Origin: Parapristionchus giblindavisi
Taxonomy: Eukaryota; Nematoda; Chromadorea; Rhabditida; Diplogasteridae
Length of the DNA: 64,000 nucleotides
Direction of reading: 5' to 3'
NCBI GenBank assembly: GCA_943737045.1
Contig: CALSFV010000026.1
Coordinates: 1,019,269 to 1,083,268 of the forward strand
Shown one piece after another: positions 48,500 through 58,055 of this stretch. The notes beneath the pieces are model-generated. The model was not told the DNA's origin and did no database searches. It saw only the letters and a list, made by a program, of their open reading frames with translations. The position numbers and the translations under genes are program-made. Within the stretch, counting starts at the first letter, position 1. Every line of letters starts with the position of its first letter.

Positions 48500-49584
48500 T
48501 ATCCACGATGTTTCCTTCCAACCAGTTGATAACCCGTTTCACCCACCGTTCATTATCCTTGAGTAACGCCGCGAGCTTCGCCTTCTTCGCGTCTCTCGAT
48601 CAGAATCTTCTCCTGTGCGTCCCAACGTGCTCGCACTTCCTCACGCATCTTGCGCAGTTCTCCAAATCAATCAATAATGACAATGCATAATCAAGAAGGA
48701 TAAAGTATGTCACTCACTTGTCTGGACTATCTCTGCTTCACGGCGGCGTTCGTCTCTACGCAATTTCTTCTCCACTGAAACATAAAGAAATAATTTAAGT
48801 GCAATCATTTTTCCGAAATTTTCGTTCCGTGATAGATTATACGACACTATAATGTCCACAGTGATTGGGCTTAGCACTGTGAATCCAAAGAATCCACGCC
48901 AACATATGGCAAGCTAATGTAAGATCTTCCTAAACAAGCAGGCACTGCATCTAGACATGTTTCAGATTAACGTAGCATATAAGCAACGGACTTCCTGCAA
49001 TCATATCCTCGTAGACCTCATCAACTTCAGCCAACTCATCCGATTCCATGCCTTCACGCACCATTCGAGCTCGACCCTGAATCAATCAATATCAACCAAT
49101 AACAGTACAGAAAATCATCTACCACAGCAAGGATGACTCGAACAGTTTCCATATCCTCGGCTGCACGTATACGGCTACAAACATCTTCACCGATATGATC
49201 AAACTTACCCATATTGCCTGAGGAAAATAATACTTATAATGATCTTGATTATAGTCTTCGCTTGTCAAGATAACTGTATTATTACAGCACGTGGATAAAC
49301 ATTATCTATCGATTCATACGATATGATACTTCCATCAGAACACTTTATCGGTATTTCAAAACATAATGAAAGGAAAATGAGTCGGTACATCTAACACGAG
49401 AGGGTTTCTCTATATTCAAGGATCAAAATACAATGAATATCGAAATGAAGAGAAACGATGAAAAGAATACGGAAAGAATTGAACAAGAATGTTAATCAAA
49501 GTGAAGATCCATAGGGTAAAGAACGAATCTTGATCATACAACAATCAATCGTTGCAGCCGCCATTTCATTGTTTTGAACTGCTT
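48500..49584 (-). pseudogene. N-terminal exon block of the coiled-coil gene
   Basis: Five exons. The 49584 exon follows TTTCAG and contains an ATG in a good context (ATG GCG GCT GCA). The 49217 exon follows the strong acceptor TTTTCCTCAG and has MGKFDHIGEDVCSRIRAAED within it, so an alternative is trans-splicing just before that ATG. The next two exons (GRARMVREGMESDELAEVDE and MEKKLRRDERRREAEIVQ) join in phase 1. The 48659 exon reads LRKMREEVRARWDAQEKILI, then needs a one-base shift near 48596 to continue as AKKAKLAALLKDNERWVKRV and INWLEGN. The last part is too good a coding stretch to be chance. Its 3' border is unclear because a stretch of unrelated AT-rich sequence (about 48290-48490) follows. 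Confidence 0.7.
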
Positions 49585-50036
49585 CTGAAATGGATATGTA
49601 TTAAAATATAAGACAACTCTAGTCACATAACTCATCATTCTCTCAAACGTATTGACACAGATATCGTAATGAGTGGTATAATATAACATTCTTTTCCTCA
49701 AAAACTTTTCCATGATAATTTAAATAGAACGTGGGAAAGAAGCAAAAACAAGGTATATTTAGAATTTTGCGATAAGTACAGGATTGCTGTGAACATCAAC
49801 TTAAGAATGAAGACCATGCAAACTAGGGTGGCGAGAATGACTCATTCTGAGGCCTCGAATGAGCAACTCTCAGGTCGCGCGGTTATTCATCCCCCTTGGC
49901 AGTTTGCCTCTCTCTTGTGACCCGCTTTTTTCGAATATTCCATTGTACCCCTAATCGCTCTAATCGCTAACCACCAAGAGGGGGATCGTAAATGCAACTA
50001 CCGTGAATACCCGCACCAGACTGCCAGAGACTTAAC
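49585..50036. other. unassigned AT-rich sequence
   Basis: No repeat or gene recognised. The missing 5' exons of the coiled-coil gene could lie here, but I see no convincing acceptor/donor pair. Confidence 0.4.
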
Positions 50037-50150
50037 CGTATAGGACGGACATCCAGAAAAGCCGCGGCATTTTTGGACGTCCGTCCTATACGGATCACCC
50101 GTATAGAACGGACGTCCAAAAAGACCGCGGCTTATATGCAATATATTTGA
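50037..50150. repeat. palindromic repeat with GGACGTCC core
   Basis: The left half (CGTATAGGACGGACATCC, then GCCGCGGC) pairs with the later GGACGTCCGTCCTATACGG, and a third copy with GACCGCGGC follows. A related inverted copy (GCCGCGGCATTTCTGGACGT) lies at 52170-52195. The two may therefore be the outer ends of a composite element of about 2.2 kb. Confidence 0.7.
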
Positions 50151-50369
50151 TCGATATATACCACCATTAATGATTCTGCCTTTAGCGACCGCAATTTGAC
50201 CATCCGCCGGATACGGATACGTATGAAAAAAAACTGCCTGACAACGAGATAGTACTGCATACACAAAAATATTAATTATTTATCCGGCTGCGGCGGCCCG
50301 CTGCCCACGGTGTTTATAATATACTGCTAATGGTGAAAGCCATAACTAAATGAACTCGATTGATTCATA

Positions 50370-50560
50370 GGTCGAAAAGTATGTTACAAAGCACTAAGCC
50401 TGACCGCATGTTGAGCCAAAATTTCCAAAAAAATCGTAAAACCTGACCGCATTTCAAGGCAAAATTTCACAAAAATCGAAAAACCTGACCGCATTTTGAG
50501 CCAAATTTGCCGAAAATCGAAAAGTCTGACCGCATTTTGAAAACCGATAACCTAGCTATT
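50370..50560 (-). repeat. 42-bp minisatellite, dispersed family, copy 2
   Basis: GACCGCAT recurs at 50402, 50445, 50487 and 50528 (periods 43, 42 and 41), interleaved with CAAAATTTCAC and AATCGAAAA words. It is related to 47395-47540 and lies inside the inverted-repeat element. Confidence 0.8.
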
Positions 50561-50956
50561 CGAGCTATGGATTGATTGATGGTAGTATGGATCGATAGAG
50601 TTTCGTTTCTATAGCATGGAGAGCGGACATTGAGAATTTGGCAAAACGCCATGAAAATATGATATAACCCGCGATTTGGAATAAGTCAGCAATTATTTTT
50701 AAAGTGATAGAGTGGAGCAGAGCGGATCATTAAAAAAAACTAAAAAGCTTTAGCCAAAGAAACTCGATAGATTGAAACGTGTCCATAACCGAATGACAGC
50801 CATTTTGTGGAATAGGTCCTATTTCTTGCTTTGCTTTTTTAAACAAGCAGATAAGTTACATACAAAATTTTTTTTCGCGTATATAGACTGTTTTTCGATG
50901 TCTCTGTATGTGTGAATCTGTTAATGTCAATTGAATGACCTCTTGATTTTCTTATA

Positions 50957-51026
50957 CATCGTTACATTTGCCTTACGTGCCTACGCCGTAAGCCCCATGC
51001 GGCTCTAAGACAAATGTAACGATGCA
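50957..51026. repeat. hairpin-forming inverted repeat
   Basis: ATCGTTACATTTG and CAAATGTAACGAT pair perfectly around a loop of about 40 bases, which itself contains CTTACGTGC / GCCGTAAG-like pairing. It could be the relic of a very small element nested in the larger one. Confidence 0.7.
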
Positions 51027-51169
51027 TTAGCGAAAGTTATCTTGTCTAAACAATTGGTATTTTTATGTATGCAGTACTATCTCGTTGTCGGGCAGGTTTT
51101 TAATAAGTGTCCGTATCCGGCGGACGGCCAAATTGCGGTCGCTAATTGGCCGCCCAACTATATAGTGCG

Positions 51170-52059
51170 GACTCTAAGCCTAAACATACCTTAACTAAGG
51201 AACTCTGCTGAGTGTGAACAGTAACTGAATCGATAGAATGCTTAAATGAATCAATAGAGTAGTGCAGACTCTAAGCCTAAGCATACCTTAACTAAGGAAC
51301 TCTGCTGAGTGTGAACAGTAACTGAATCGATAGAATACTTAAATGAATCAATAGAGTAGTGCAGACTCTAAGCCTAAGCATACTTTAACTAAGGAACTCT
51401 GCTAATTGTGAACAGTAACTGAATCGATAGAATGCTTAAATGAATCAATAGAGTAGTGCAGACTCTAAGCCTAAGCATACCTTAACTAAGGAACTCTGCT
51501 GAGTGTGAACAGTAACTGAATCGATAGAATACTTAAATGAATCAATAGAGTAGTGCAGACTCTAAGCCTAAGCATACCTTAACTAAGGAACTCTGCTGAG
51601 TGTGAACAGTAACTGAATCGATAGAATACTTAAATGAATCAATAGAGTAGTGCAGACTCTAAGCCTAAGCATACCTTAACTAAGGAACTCTGCTGAGTGT
51701 GAACAGTAACTGAATCGATAGAATACTTAAATGAATCAATAGAGTAGTGCAGACTCTAAGCCTAAGCATACCTTAACTAAGGAACTCTGCTGAGTGTGAA
51801 CAGTAACTGAATCGATAGAATACTTAAATGAATCATTAGAGTAGTGCGGACTCTAAGCCTAAGCATACCTTAACTAAGGAACTCTGCTGAGTGTGAACAG
51901 TAACTGAATCGATAGAATACTTAAATGAATCAATAGAGTAGTGCAGACTCTAAGCCTAAGCATACCTTAACTAAGGAACTCTGCTGAGTGTGAACAGTAA
52001 CTGAATCGATAGAATACTTAAATGAATCATTAGAGTAGTGCGGACTCTAAGTCTAAGCA
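51170..52059 (+). repeat. 97-bp tandem repeat, 9.2 copies
   Basis: Units start at GACTCTAAGCCTAAGCATAC: 51170, 51267, 51364 and so on every 97 bases to 52043. Copies are nearly identical (AATGCTTAAA versus AATACTTAAA, ATCAATAG versus ATCATTAG). The unit includes TAAGCCTAAGC, the complement of a telomere-like TTAGGC stretch. The array begins 22 bases after the tip of the 50176-51147 element. Diverged inverted copies lie at 53.05-53.32 kb. Confidence 0.97.
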
Positions 52060-52149
52060 AAACAATAATAAACATAGTCAGTCCATATTAAAAATAATGA
52101 GAAAATTTCATAATACAACACAATTTTTCATCCCGATCGTGTCATCATT

Positions 52150-52200
52150 TCATTCTACGCTAAATATCCGCCGCGGCATTTCTGGACGTCCTATCATCAA
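52150..52200 (-). repeat. possible right end of a composite inverted-repeat element
   Basis: GCCGCGGCATTTCTGGACGT followed by CCTATCATC is an inverted partner of the ATAGGACGG..GCCGCGGC sequence at 50040-50070. This suggests that 50037-52200 moved or arose as one composite unit containing the 97-bp array. Ends are approximate. Confidence 0.5.
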
Positions 52201-52203
52201 TCT

Positions 52204-52252
52204 TTTAGCGTAATGGTAACACTCCGGACTATCGCTGTTCGAATTCTGTTGC
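52204..52252 (+). pseudogene. tRNA-like fragment (A- and B-box words)
   Basis: AGCGTAATGGTAACACTCCG resembles the D-arm region of a Gln-type tRNA (GTAATGG..CACTC.GGACT), and TGTTCGAATTC follows as a B-box-like T-loop. The spacing is about 14 bases too short for a tRNA and the stems do not close. It can only be a degenerate tRNA or a tRNA-derived repeat. Confidence 0.3.
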
Positions 52253-52455
52253 CGAACTTTCTAATTAACAAAAAGCGCGCCACGGCCTAAATGTGACAGC
52301 TGATTCGCTCACGTTTCTATCAATCAATACTCAAATTCAGCAACACAGAAATACTATACTATAACCAAAATAGCTTGCTATCCTTCTGTCTTCGGGTCTT
52401 CGGTAGATATTCAAGTGACATTCAGATCTTGATACAATGAGAAGGATTAGGATAC

Positions 52456-52813
52456 CTTTGCATCCATCCGTGTATCAGTCGTAGTCGACCAATCAGAGGA
52501 AGCGACGTCTCTGCTACGGTGCTCGGAAGATAGAAGCTGCAAAATTTCGATTATTTTAATGCAAAAAAAGAAAAGATACCGATAAAAATCACCGATGCCT
52601 ATTCTCCAGCCTTTCTGTAGACGTCTACATCACGCGCCGATTGTGGTCATCTCCCTGAACAACATAATTACTACAGGAACCGGAAGCCATTCAAAGCAAT
52701 CGAGCATACAGCGAAAAGCCGAATAAATAAAACACAAAGTTGAAAATACTCGTCATACCTCTTCGCCTGTGTTCCTGTAATCAGCATATGAAGCGTGGGC
52801 GTCTTGTCATCGC
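52456..52813 (-). pseudogene. unidentified gene fragment, three exon-like segments
   Basis: Minus-strand segments with splice-like borders. Segment 52813-52759 reads GDDKTPTLHMLITGTQAK before a GAG/GTATGA donor. Segment about 52668-52580, after TTGTTCAG, reads RRLQKGWRIGIGDFY and ends at CG/GTATCT. Segment 52536-52456 lies between TTTTGCAG and AG/GTATCC and in the matching phase continues RFYLPSTVAETSLPLIGRLR. The second segment has an in-frame TGA near its start, so it is either broken or begins at an internal acceptor. The family is not recognised. It might be part of the coiled-coil gene upstream of the 50-52 kb insertions, but the phase into 49584 does not match directly. Confidence 0.3.
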
Positions 52814-53069
52814 CTTCAACAAAAATAATTACAAAAAATCAAAATAAATAATAGAAAACGCGGGGAAAACTGCTTGGGGGCTTCATGAATTAGGTGTCCG
52901 TAACGGACGGACCGCCAAATTGCGGCCGCAAAATGGCGGTTCGTCGGATAACTATCTAGCATCCCTACACCCCCTGGTTCGAATCCTATCTCTGTCTTCA
53001 TTGTTTTGCAATTTTTTACAAACTGCCTCAACTTCATTTTCGTTGTTTTATCATCGTTTCAGAGCTTTA

Positions 53070-53320
53070 ACATTCGAAAAACACATTATATCGATGCAGT
53101 TACTATTCACACTCAGGAGAGTTCCTTTAGTTAAGGTTTGCTTAGGCTTAGTATCCGCACTACTCTATTGATCCATTTAATTAGCCTATCGATTCAGTTA
53201 CTATTAACAATCAGCAGAGTTCCTTTAGTTAGGGTTTGCTTAGCCTAAGGCTTAGGCTTAGGCTTAGGCTTAGGCTTAGTATCCGCACTACTCTATTGAT
53301 CCATTTAATTAGCCTATCAA
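53070..53320 (-). repeat. two diverged inverted copies of the 97-bp repeat
   Basis: CACTACTCTATTGATCCATT, CAGAGTTCCTTTAGTTA and TATCGATTCAGTTACTAT match the reverse complement of the array at 51170-52059, with about 10-15% differences and a hexamer expansion in the second copy. The greater divergence suggests that these are older than the homogeneous array. Confidence 0.85.
53246..53279 (+). repeat. interstitial telomere-type repeat, (TTAGGC)4 and partials
   Basis: Four perfect TTAGGC units at 53252-53275, preceded by TAAGGC and followed by TTAG. TTAGGC is the nematode telomere repeat. Here it sits inside a 97-bp repeat copy whose normal sequence already has GCTTAGGCTTA, so local slippage is as likely as telomere capture. 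Confidence 0.9.
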
Positions 53321-53378
53321 AGAGTCTGGATTTGTTTGTTTAAATAGCAAAATAAGAAATAATACTAATTCCGCAAAA

Positions 53379-53426
53379 TGGCGGTCCGTCGGATAACTAT
53401 CCGACGGACCGCCATTTTGCGGCCGC
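53379..53426. repeat. perfect long palindrome
   Basis: GCAAAATGGCGGTCCGTCGG and its exact inverse complement meet around ATAACTAT, making about 46-48 bases of perfect hairpin. It forms the right tip of the inverted-repeat element. Confidence 0.9.
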
Positions 53427-53456
53427 AATTTGGCGGTCCGTCGGATACGGACACGT

Positions 53457-54408
53457 GTGTTGTACACCGGTGTGTGTCATACACCAGTGCTTGGTACACC
53501 AAAGCAAGTCTATGAAAAATATTTATTTTTATTTGACATTGATTTTTACGCGATATTAATTTAATTACATGCGACATTCATATCTCAATGCGAAAGAACA
53601 CAAATCCGTATACCGCATATATCAGAACTGACATTTTCATGCCCATAAAAATTTAAAATCCATTTCTTTGAATATTTTTTAAATCGGTGCACTGGTTCCT
53701 TTGTTTTTATTCATTCATAGATAGTTCGATAATGTAGAAAAATGTAGGAATGGAAGTTCACTTATGAATTCTGCTTATGAGCATACTGTTAACTCAGGTT
53801 TGTGATTGGATAATGCTTTCTACTTTCAGGTACGCTTCAATTATTGAGATATGGAATTTATACTGGAATGTGATCCACACATCATTTGAGGTATTGATGA
53901 TTGGTTAAAATGATTGTATTCCTCCATTTCAGTCTAATTCATTCAGTCAAACTTCTATTCATTTTTCTGTCGATGCTGAGCGAAATGGATCTGCCGATGT
54001 TTTCCTCAATCCTATTGAATGATTACTACAAAAGGATTACCTATGTGCTAAGGTACTGTAGGTACTATAACTACGGTAACTTACTTTATACTGTAGCTCG
54101 CGAGTTTGCTGTAATTTATCTTAGAACTCTTTATCTCCAGTATCGTAATGATCGTACAACTGTACACCATGCATTGGCTAATTGTCAGAAGAACGAGATG
54201 AAAGAAATAGTGGTTGTAAGAAATAAATGACACTCTCGTCTATGAGATCCTTGATCTACTCGTATTGATGGTAGAGAAAGCATTGAAATAATAATGAATA
54301 TGAATCACTCAAGTATGATTTAATGGAATTATTGTACTAATAATCTATATAAGAGTGATATTGACATTCATGTTATTGTTATAGTGATGACAAGTCATTA
54401 ATCAAAAA
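53457..54408. other. AT-rich sequence without supported gene
   Basis: It starts with GTACACCGGTGTG-type near-palindromes (53465-53505). A 109-codon open frame at 53901-54230 has nematode-like words but no recognisable motif, and I do not call it. Confidence 0.4.
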
Positions 54409-55645
54409 GTACAAGTTCTGATTCCTCCAGCATGATATGAATATCTGACTCCTAACTATAAGGAGTACAAGGTACTTCAGGTATCACTATCGTCATTATA
54501 ATTTCTTAGAATATAATGTAAGAAATCGAGATATCTGCTCAAATTCCTCGATCGAGCAAACAAGAATCAATATCAGTAGTTGGTCCTTCTGTTACTTGTC
54601 AATCTCATCGTCTTTATGTTGGTAATATTGCATATGGATGTAATGAAGAAGTTATGCTTGATTTCTTCAATCAACAGGTATCTTAGGTATAGATATCTTA
54701 TTCTAATTTATATTAATATATTCAAGTAAGTTCCATCCGGAAATGTTGTAGCAATTGACATATTCATTCCAAACTCCATATCATCCTTGTTTCGTCATGG
54801 AATTCGCTAATGGAGGAGAATTGTTTATTCATCTACAATAGTGTGGAACATTCACTGAATCACGAGCTCGTTTTTATAGAGCTGAGAGTGTTTTAGCTCT
54901 TGGATATCTTCATCATCTATGTATCGTCTATCGAGATATGAAGGCTATCTAATCAATTATGACTAGCCTTGCGCCTTTCACTCTATTACAATATATTCAT
55001 AACATGAAAACCAAAACATTGTTTTTCACCCCTCTCAAATATTTTATGAAATGAACTTTTTATTTTGTGAATTTATACTTCACAATGATATATAAGAATA
55101 GTGACCAACTAACTATTCCATTTCTATCATTTATGATGACTCACAATTCCTATAGGAGATGTTAATGAACTTGCGATACTCTTGCTGAAGACTAGTTTAG
55201 AATACTGTAGACTCATTCATTTGCTCTTTACTTTGTATGCATTTCGAAATCATCTAGAGATATATAGATTAAATACATTTGTGAATCAATTTTGAATAAA
55301 TGCTCTTGTTTGATGGACGTTACAGTATAATCGGTATGACTTTATTGACGGCATATGATATGCCGCATATCTTAGAGACAAAGAATAATGTATTTGTAAT
55401 CAATCAAGATCATATGAGTACTCGATTTTATACATTTATTGATTTATTGATTGATTCTGATAAATTCAGAGATAGTTTTGGATCAATAGATCAAGATCAA
55501 GAGATCATTCTGATAATACTATTACCACTACATTACCTATCTATGTTATCTATATATAGCACCCGGAATTCTGTTCTTGCCTGTCAAATCAATCTGGATA
55601 AGAACTTGATGAAACCACTTCTGGTTAGTATTGATCATGTTGAGA
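54409..55645 (+). pseudogene. fragmented U2AF large-subunit (U2AF65 / UAF-1-like) gene
   Basis: Three pieces in order. Piece 1 (54409-54472) reads VQVLIPPA, TGA, YEYLTPNYKEYK, corresponding to the WDVPP.G(Y/F)EH.TP..YK segment before RRM1, and ends in AAG/GTACTT. Piece 2 (54519-54677) reads SAQIPRSSKQ, then VVGPSVTCQSHRLYVGNIAY, then GCNEEVMLDFFNQQ before a CAG/GTATCT donor. It contains the RNP2 motif LYVGNI of RRM1. Piece 3 (about 55562-55640) reads NSVLACQINLDKN, then out of frame DETTSG, so the stretch with RNP1 (FAFIEF-type) has been deleted. RRM2, the UHM domain and the RS-rich N terminus are absent. U2AF65 binds the 3' splice-site polypyrimidine tract. This copy cannot do so. An AKT exon lies between pieces 2 and 3. 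It is a decayed genomic copy, since intron borders remain. Confidence 0.85.
54752..54952 (+). pseudogene. AKT/PKB-type kinase domain fragment (one exon)
   Basis: After a TGTTGTAG acceptor the frame reads YSFQTPYHPCFVMEFANGGE, LFIHLQ, a TAG stop, [20 protein letters not shown], then [14 protein letters not shown] before running into a TAA. This is the AGC-kinase hinge (FVMEFANGGELF), the helix with RARFYxAE and the start of the catalytic loop (VYRDMK). The CGTF-E-RARFY wording is closest to nematode AKT. The ATP-binding lobe, the DFG motif, the activation loop and the PH and hydrophobic-motif segments are absent. It lies between pieces of a U2AF gene on the same strand. One in-frame TAG sits where AKT has a variable K/R/Q. 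A dead fragment. Confidence 0.88.
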
Positions 55646-55851
55646 GGAGAAATAAAGAAGCATCTATGAGAAATGAAGAAAATAGAAGATGAATTGAAAA
55701 GATGAAGATACAAGAAATATGATTTTACAGGCAAAGGTACAGAGGGAAGATTGATGATTGATATAGTTTATGAGATGAGGATAAAGAAATTAACTTTATA
55801 CAAGCACATATCAATACTACAAACATCAATCTTCTTTATTTCAGTGTAAGG

Positions 55852-56040
55852 TACATCAAGAGCAGTTACAATATGATTATATTGATCGATTGATAAACGA
55901 CAAACAACAGAGATGCATAAGAGGACTTTCTCCTGACTACAATCATACTTCTCAAAAATGTGTAAATGGATCGATCAATCTATGCAGAAGAAACTATACA
56001 GCCAATTATGAAAATAACAGATATATTTCAAATATGTAAA
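55852..56040 (+). other. exon-like open frame, unidentified
   Basis: After TTTATTTCAG the frame reads CKVHQEQLQYDYIDRLINDK and continues open for about 63 codons to a TAA at 56038. No match to U2AF or AKT is recognised and no start codon is evident. It may be a further exon relic of this cluster or chance. Confidence 0.2.
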
Positions 56041-56450
56041 ATGGGCATGCCATTACTACGCAAAACAATCAACTATGTTAACATTCCCCCTCCATTCATT
56101 TTCCCGCAACATATATTCATATAGATAATAAGTGAATACATTTCCACACTAATAAATTAATTCCCACTAACCTGTATTGAGCATCCTCCTTATATTTAAA
56201 TTATATAATTAATCAGCAATAGCTCAGTTAAACTCACATCAAACAAATTTGAAAACTGAAAAAAAGTTCTGCATTTATAAACAGTCGTTATTTCGTTATG
56301 ATAGTGCCCATTAGGTATAGTGATAGGTGTCGACATAGATATTGAATAAAATTCGACTCAAATGGGAAGTAAAAGAACATAATAATGAAAATAACATGAG
56401 AATTATCGAAATGTACAAAATAGACGCACAACTAAAACAATTTTCAATGC
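56041..56450. other. AT-rich sequence, nothing recognised
   Basis: No gene, RNA or repeat supported. Confidence 0.4.
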
Positions 56451-56454
56451 AGGG

Positions 56455-56516
56455 TACCACCGGTGTACCAAACACGGGTGTACCGGTGTACCGGTGTACG
56501 GTGTACGGTGTACAAA
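56455..56516. repeat. GGTGTACC minisatellite
   Basis: About seven near-tandem, self-complementary units of GTGTACCG / GGTGTACGGT type. Similar GTACACCGGTGT words occur at 53465-53505. Confidence 0.75.
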
Positions 56517-56519
56517 ACA

Positions 56520-58055
56520 TACTGCCAATTCAAAGGGCGACTTCAAGAGAAGTTTCGAATTCATACGGTAGATTGTGAATTATCATGAACTGACTTTTTA
56601 ATAATTGCAAAGAGCTAATTCATTATATTGAATATGTGTCAAAAATAGGACTTAAAATTTGGTCTGCGAAAATAGTGTCTGCACCAAAGCAAAAATATAG
56701 CTTTCATAAAAAAATTTCGATAAAAACGCCTTTATTTAAAATTCCAGAGCCAAATATCTGTGATATGCGAACAGACATAGTAAAGTTCTGAACAAAAACT
56801 TTTCTACACTCCGAAAGATTGTGTCTCACGAAATGATCTCTCTGTCTCTTAACTGGGGACCTTGTTTCCTCTTCCAACTGGGGGTCCAAATTGAGCACAT
56901 TCAACGTCCATCGATCGTAACGCAATCTCGTGAGCCTCTCCACCCACATCCACCTCCCCGTCTCTCCGCTTCCCTAACAACATCCTTGAAATTTGCATTT
57001 TTATTTGCTCATTAGACTTTCGGTCTAGTATTGAAACCCCGAGAGTTTTACGTTCGAGTCTACGCTGGGCAACTGACAGCCTTTGCTTTTCATGCTTACT
57101 GAGGTACCTTGTTTCGGAGCCGTAAATGAATTCATTTCGTCATTAATCATGGTCATGTTGTGCACGAATATTGCATTATATGTACATACAGAACGTTTTA
57201 TCAGAAAGAAGGGCAATACAACGGTTATTTTTTTCTTTTTTTTACAATCCACAAATAAATAAATATATCTATCTTTCATAATAATCTGAGTACAACCGAT
57301 GATCTGTAGGGGAAAAATCAAAATCTAACTGAAACATCGGAAAATGAGTGCAAAAAGAGAAAGATATGCTCATTCTAAAATGGAGTAATCAATCAATAAA
57401 ATCTATATTTATTGATTGACTGGAATTATCGATCGAGTTTCTGCTATGATTCATCAACGACACTCAATCATCAACAACGGAGCGAAACCAGTAGAGAGAA
57501 ACGGGGATGATCAAAAGTCGAGTAATCAATCGATAAATCATGATTGCCCAAAAGTACAGTAACCGGTATTGTTTATGAACATTGAAGAGAGACGGTAATC
57601 GGTGCGAAAAAATCATGATCAATGAATATAAATAAATACAATGAAAACAAATTAGTTATTCTATACAGTATACATGGACGGTGGGTGTGGGCGCTCATAC
57701 AATTTGCGTCCTTCGTTGAAGATGAACACGGTTGATGACAGAGTGGTCAGGAAGACGAGATCTGAAAGATCAACGATCAAATCTGTCCATCAGATCAAAG
57801 ATCAAAGATCACTATACCAAATACTGACATCGCCTCAGTCTGGAATACGTGCTACAGTGGTGTACAGTAAATGACGGCCTGTTGGCACAAGAGCGGACCG
57901 GAGACCGACAGACAGAAAACACGATTCCTGAATAGCAAAAAGATAAGCTTCCCATTATCAACAATTACGACAGAAACCGAGCTAGCTATACTACTCTCAG
58001 TGGCATGATGAAAACAAATTCTAAAACGCATCATAAAATTATCGCTATGCAGCAT
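56520..58055. other. unassigned AT-rich sequence
   Basis: About 1.5 kb with no supported gene. A 66-codon frame at 57674-57874 (GGCGRSYNLRPSLK near its start) and others lack motifs or splice context. AGATCAAAGATC words appear near 57795 and foreshadow the tandem array at 58056. Confidence 0.4.

Larger units (their letters stand above)
45090..49584 (-). pseudogene. decayed multi-exon coiled-coil protein gene
   Basis: At least 14 exon segments on the minus strand join through GT..AG introns with almost fully consistent phases. Coordinates, high to low, are 49584-49540, 49217-49123, 49076-48992, 48774-48718, 48659 to about 48500, 48266-48191, 48144-48103, 48050-47982, 47914-47818, 47723-47602, 47389-47324, 46340-46287, 46236-46063, 45562-45407 and 45198-45090. 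The product would be hydrophilic, rich in E, K, R and Q, and mostly helical (coiled coil). It would then have a Pro/Gln-rich and an acidic Ser-rich segment. I do not recognise the family. Three in-frame stops (TAA at the start of the 47914 exon, TAG in the 46340 exon, TAA in the 45198 exon) and a +1 frameshift near 48592-48600 interrupt it. Five introns are longer than 200 bases, three through inserted repeats. Both the true start (right) and end (left) are unclear. Assembly error could explain the indel, less easily the three stops. Confidence 0.75.
50176..51147. mobile_element. about 970-bp element with about 88-bp terminal inverted repeats
   Basis: Left arm 50176-50270 and right arm 51058-51147 are inverted copies: TAGCGACCGCAATTTG at the left tip, CAAATTGCGGTCGCTA at the right tip, and TATGCAGTACTATCTCGTTG inside. 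Pairing is about 85% by eye. The interior is non-coding and contains a 42-bp minisatellite (50370-50560) and a hairpin (50957-51026). I found no clear target duplication. The tip module CGGCCGCAATTTGGCGGTCC recurs at 52.9 and 53.4 kb, so a family exists here. Confidence 0.8.
52892..53456. mobile_element. about 565-bp inverted-repeat element enclosing telomere-like repeats
   Basis: Left (52892-52958) and right (53370-53456) ends are inverted copies of GTGTCCG-, GACGGACCGCCAAATTGCGG-, CCGCAAAATGGCGG- and CCGTCGGATA. Inside are two diverged, inverted copies of the 97-bp repeat and a short TTAGGC run. The right end contains a perfect palindrome of about 46 bases centred near 53403. No protein signal. 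Confidence 0.75.

Noticed and set aside
52960..52995. tRNA 3' half with perfect B-box GGTTCGAATCC
   Set aside because: No matching D or anticodon arm upstream; the T stem pairs at only two positions.
53901..54230. 109-codon open frame as a gene
   Set aside because: AT-rich, no motif, no clear splice context; similar lengths arise by chance in this sequence.
57007..57068. tRNA gene suggested by TTCGGTCTAGTATTG and GTTCGAGTC
   Set aside because: The T stem and acceptor stem do not pair and the spacing is wrong.
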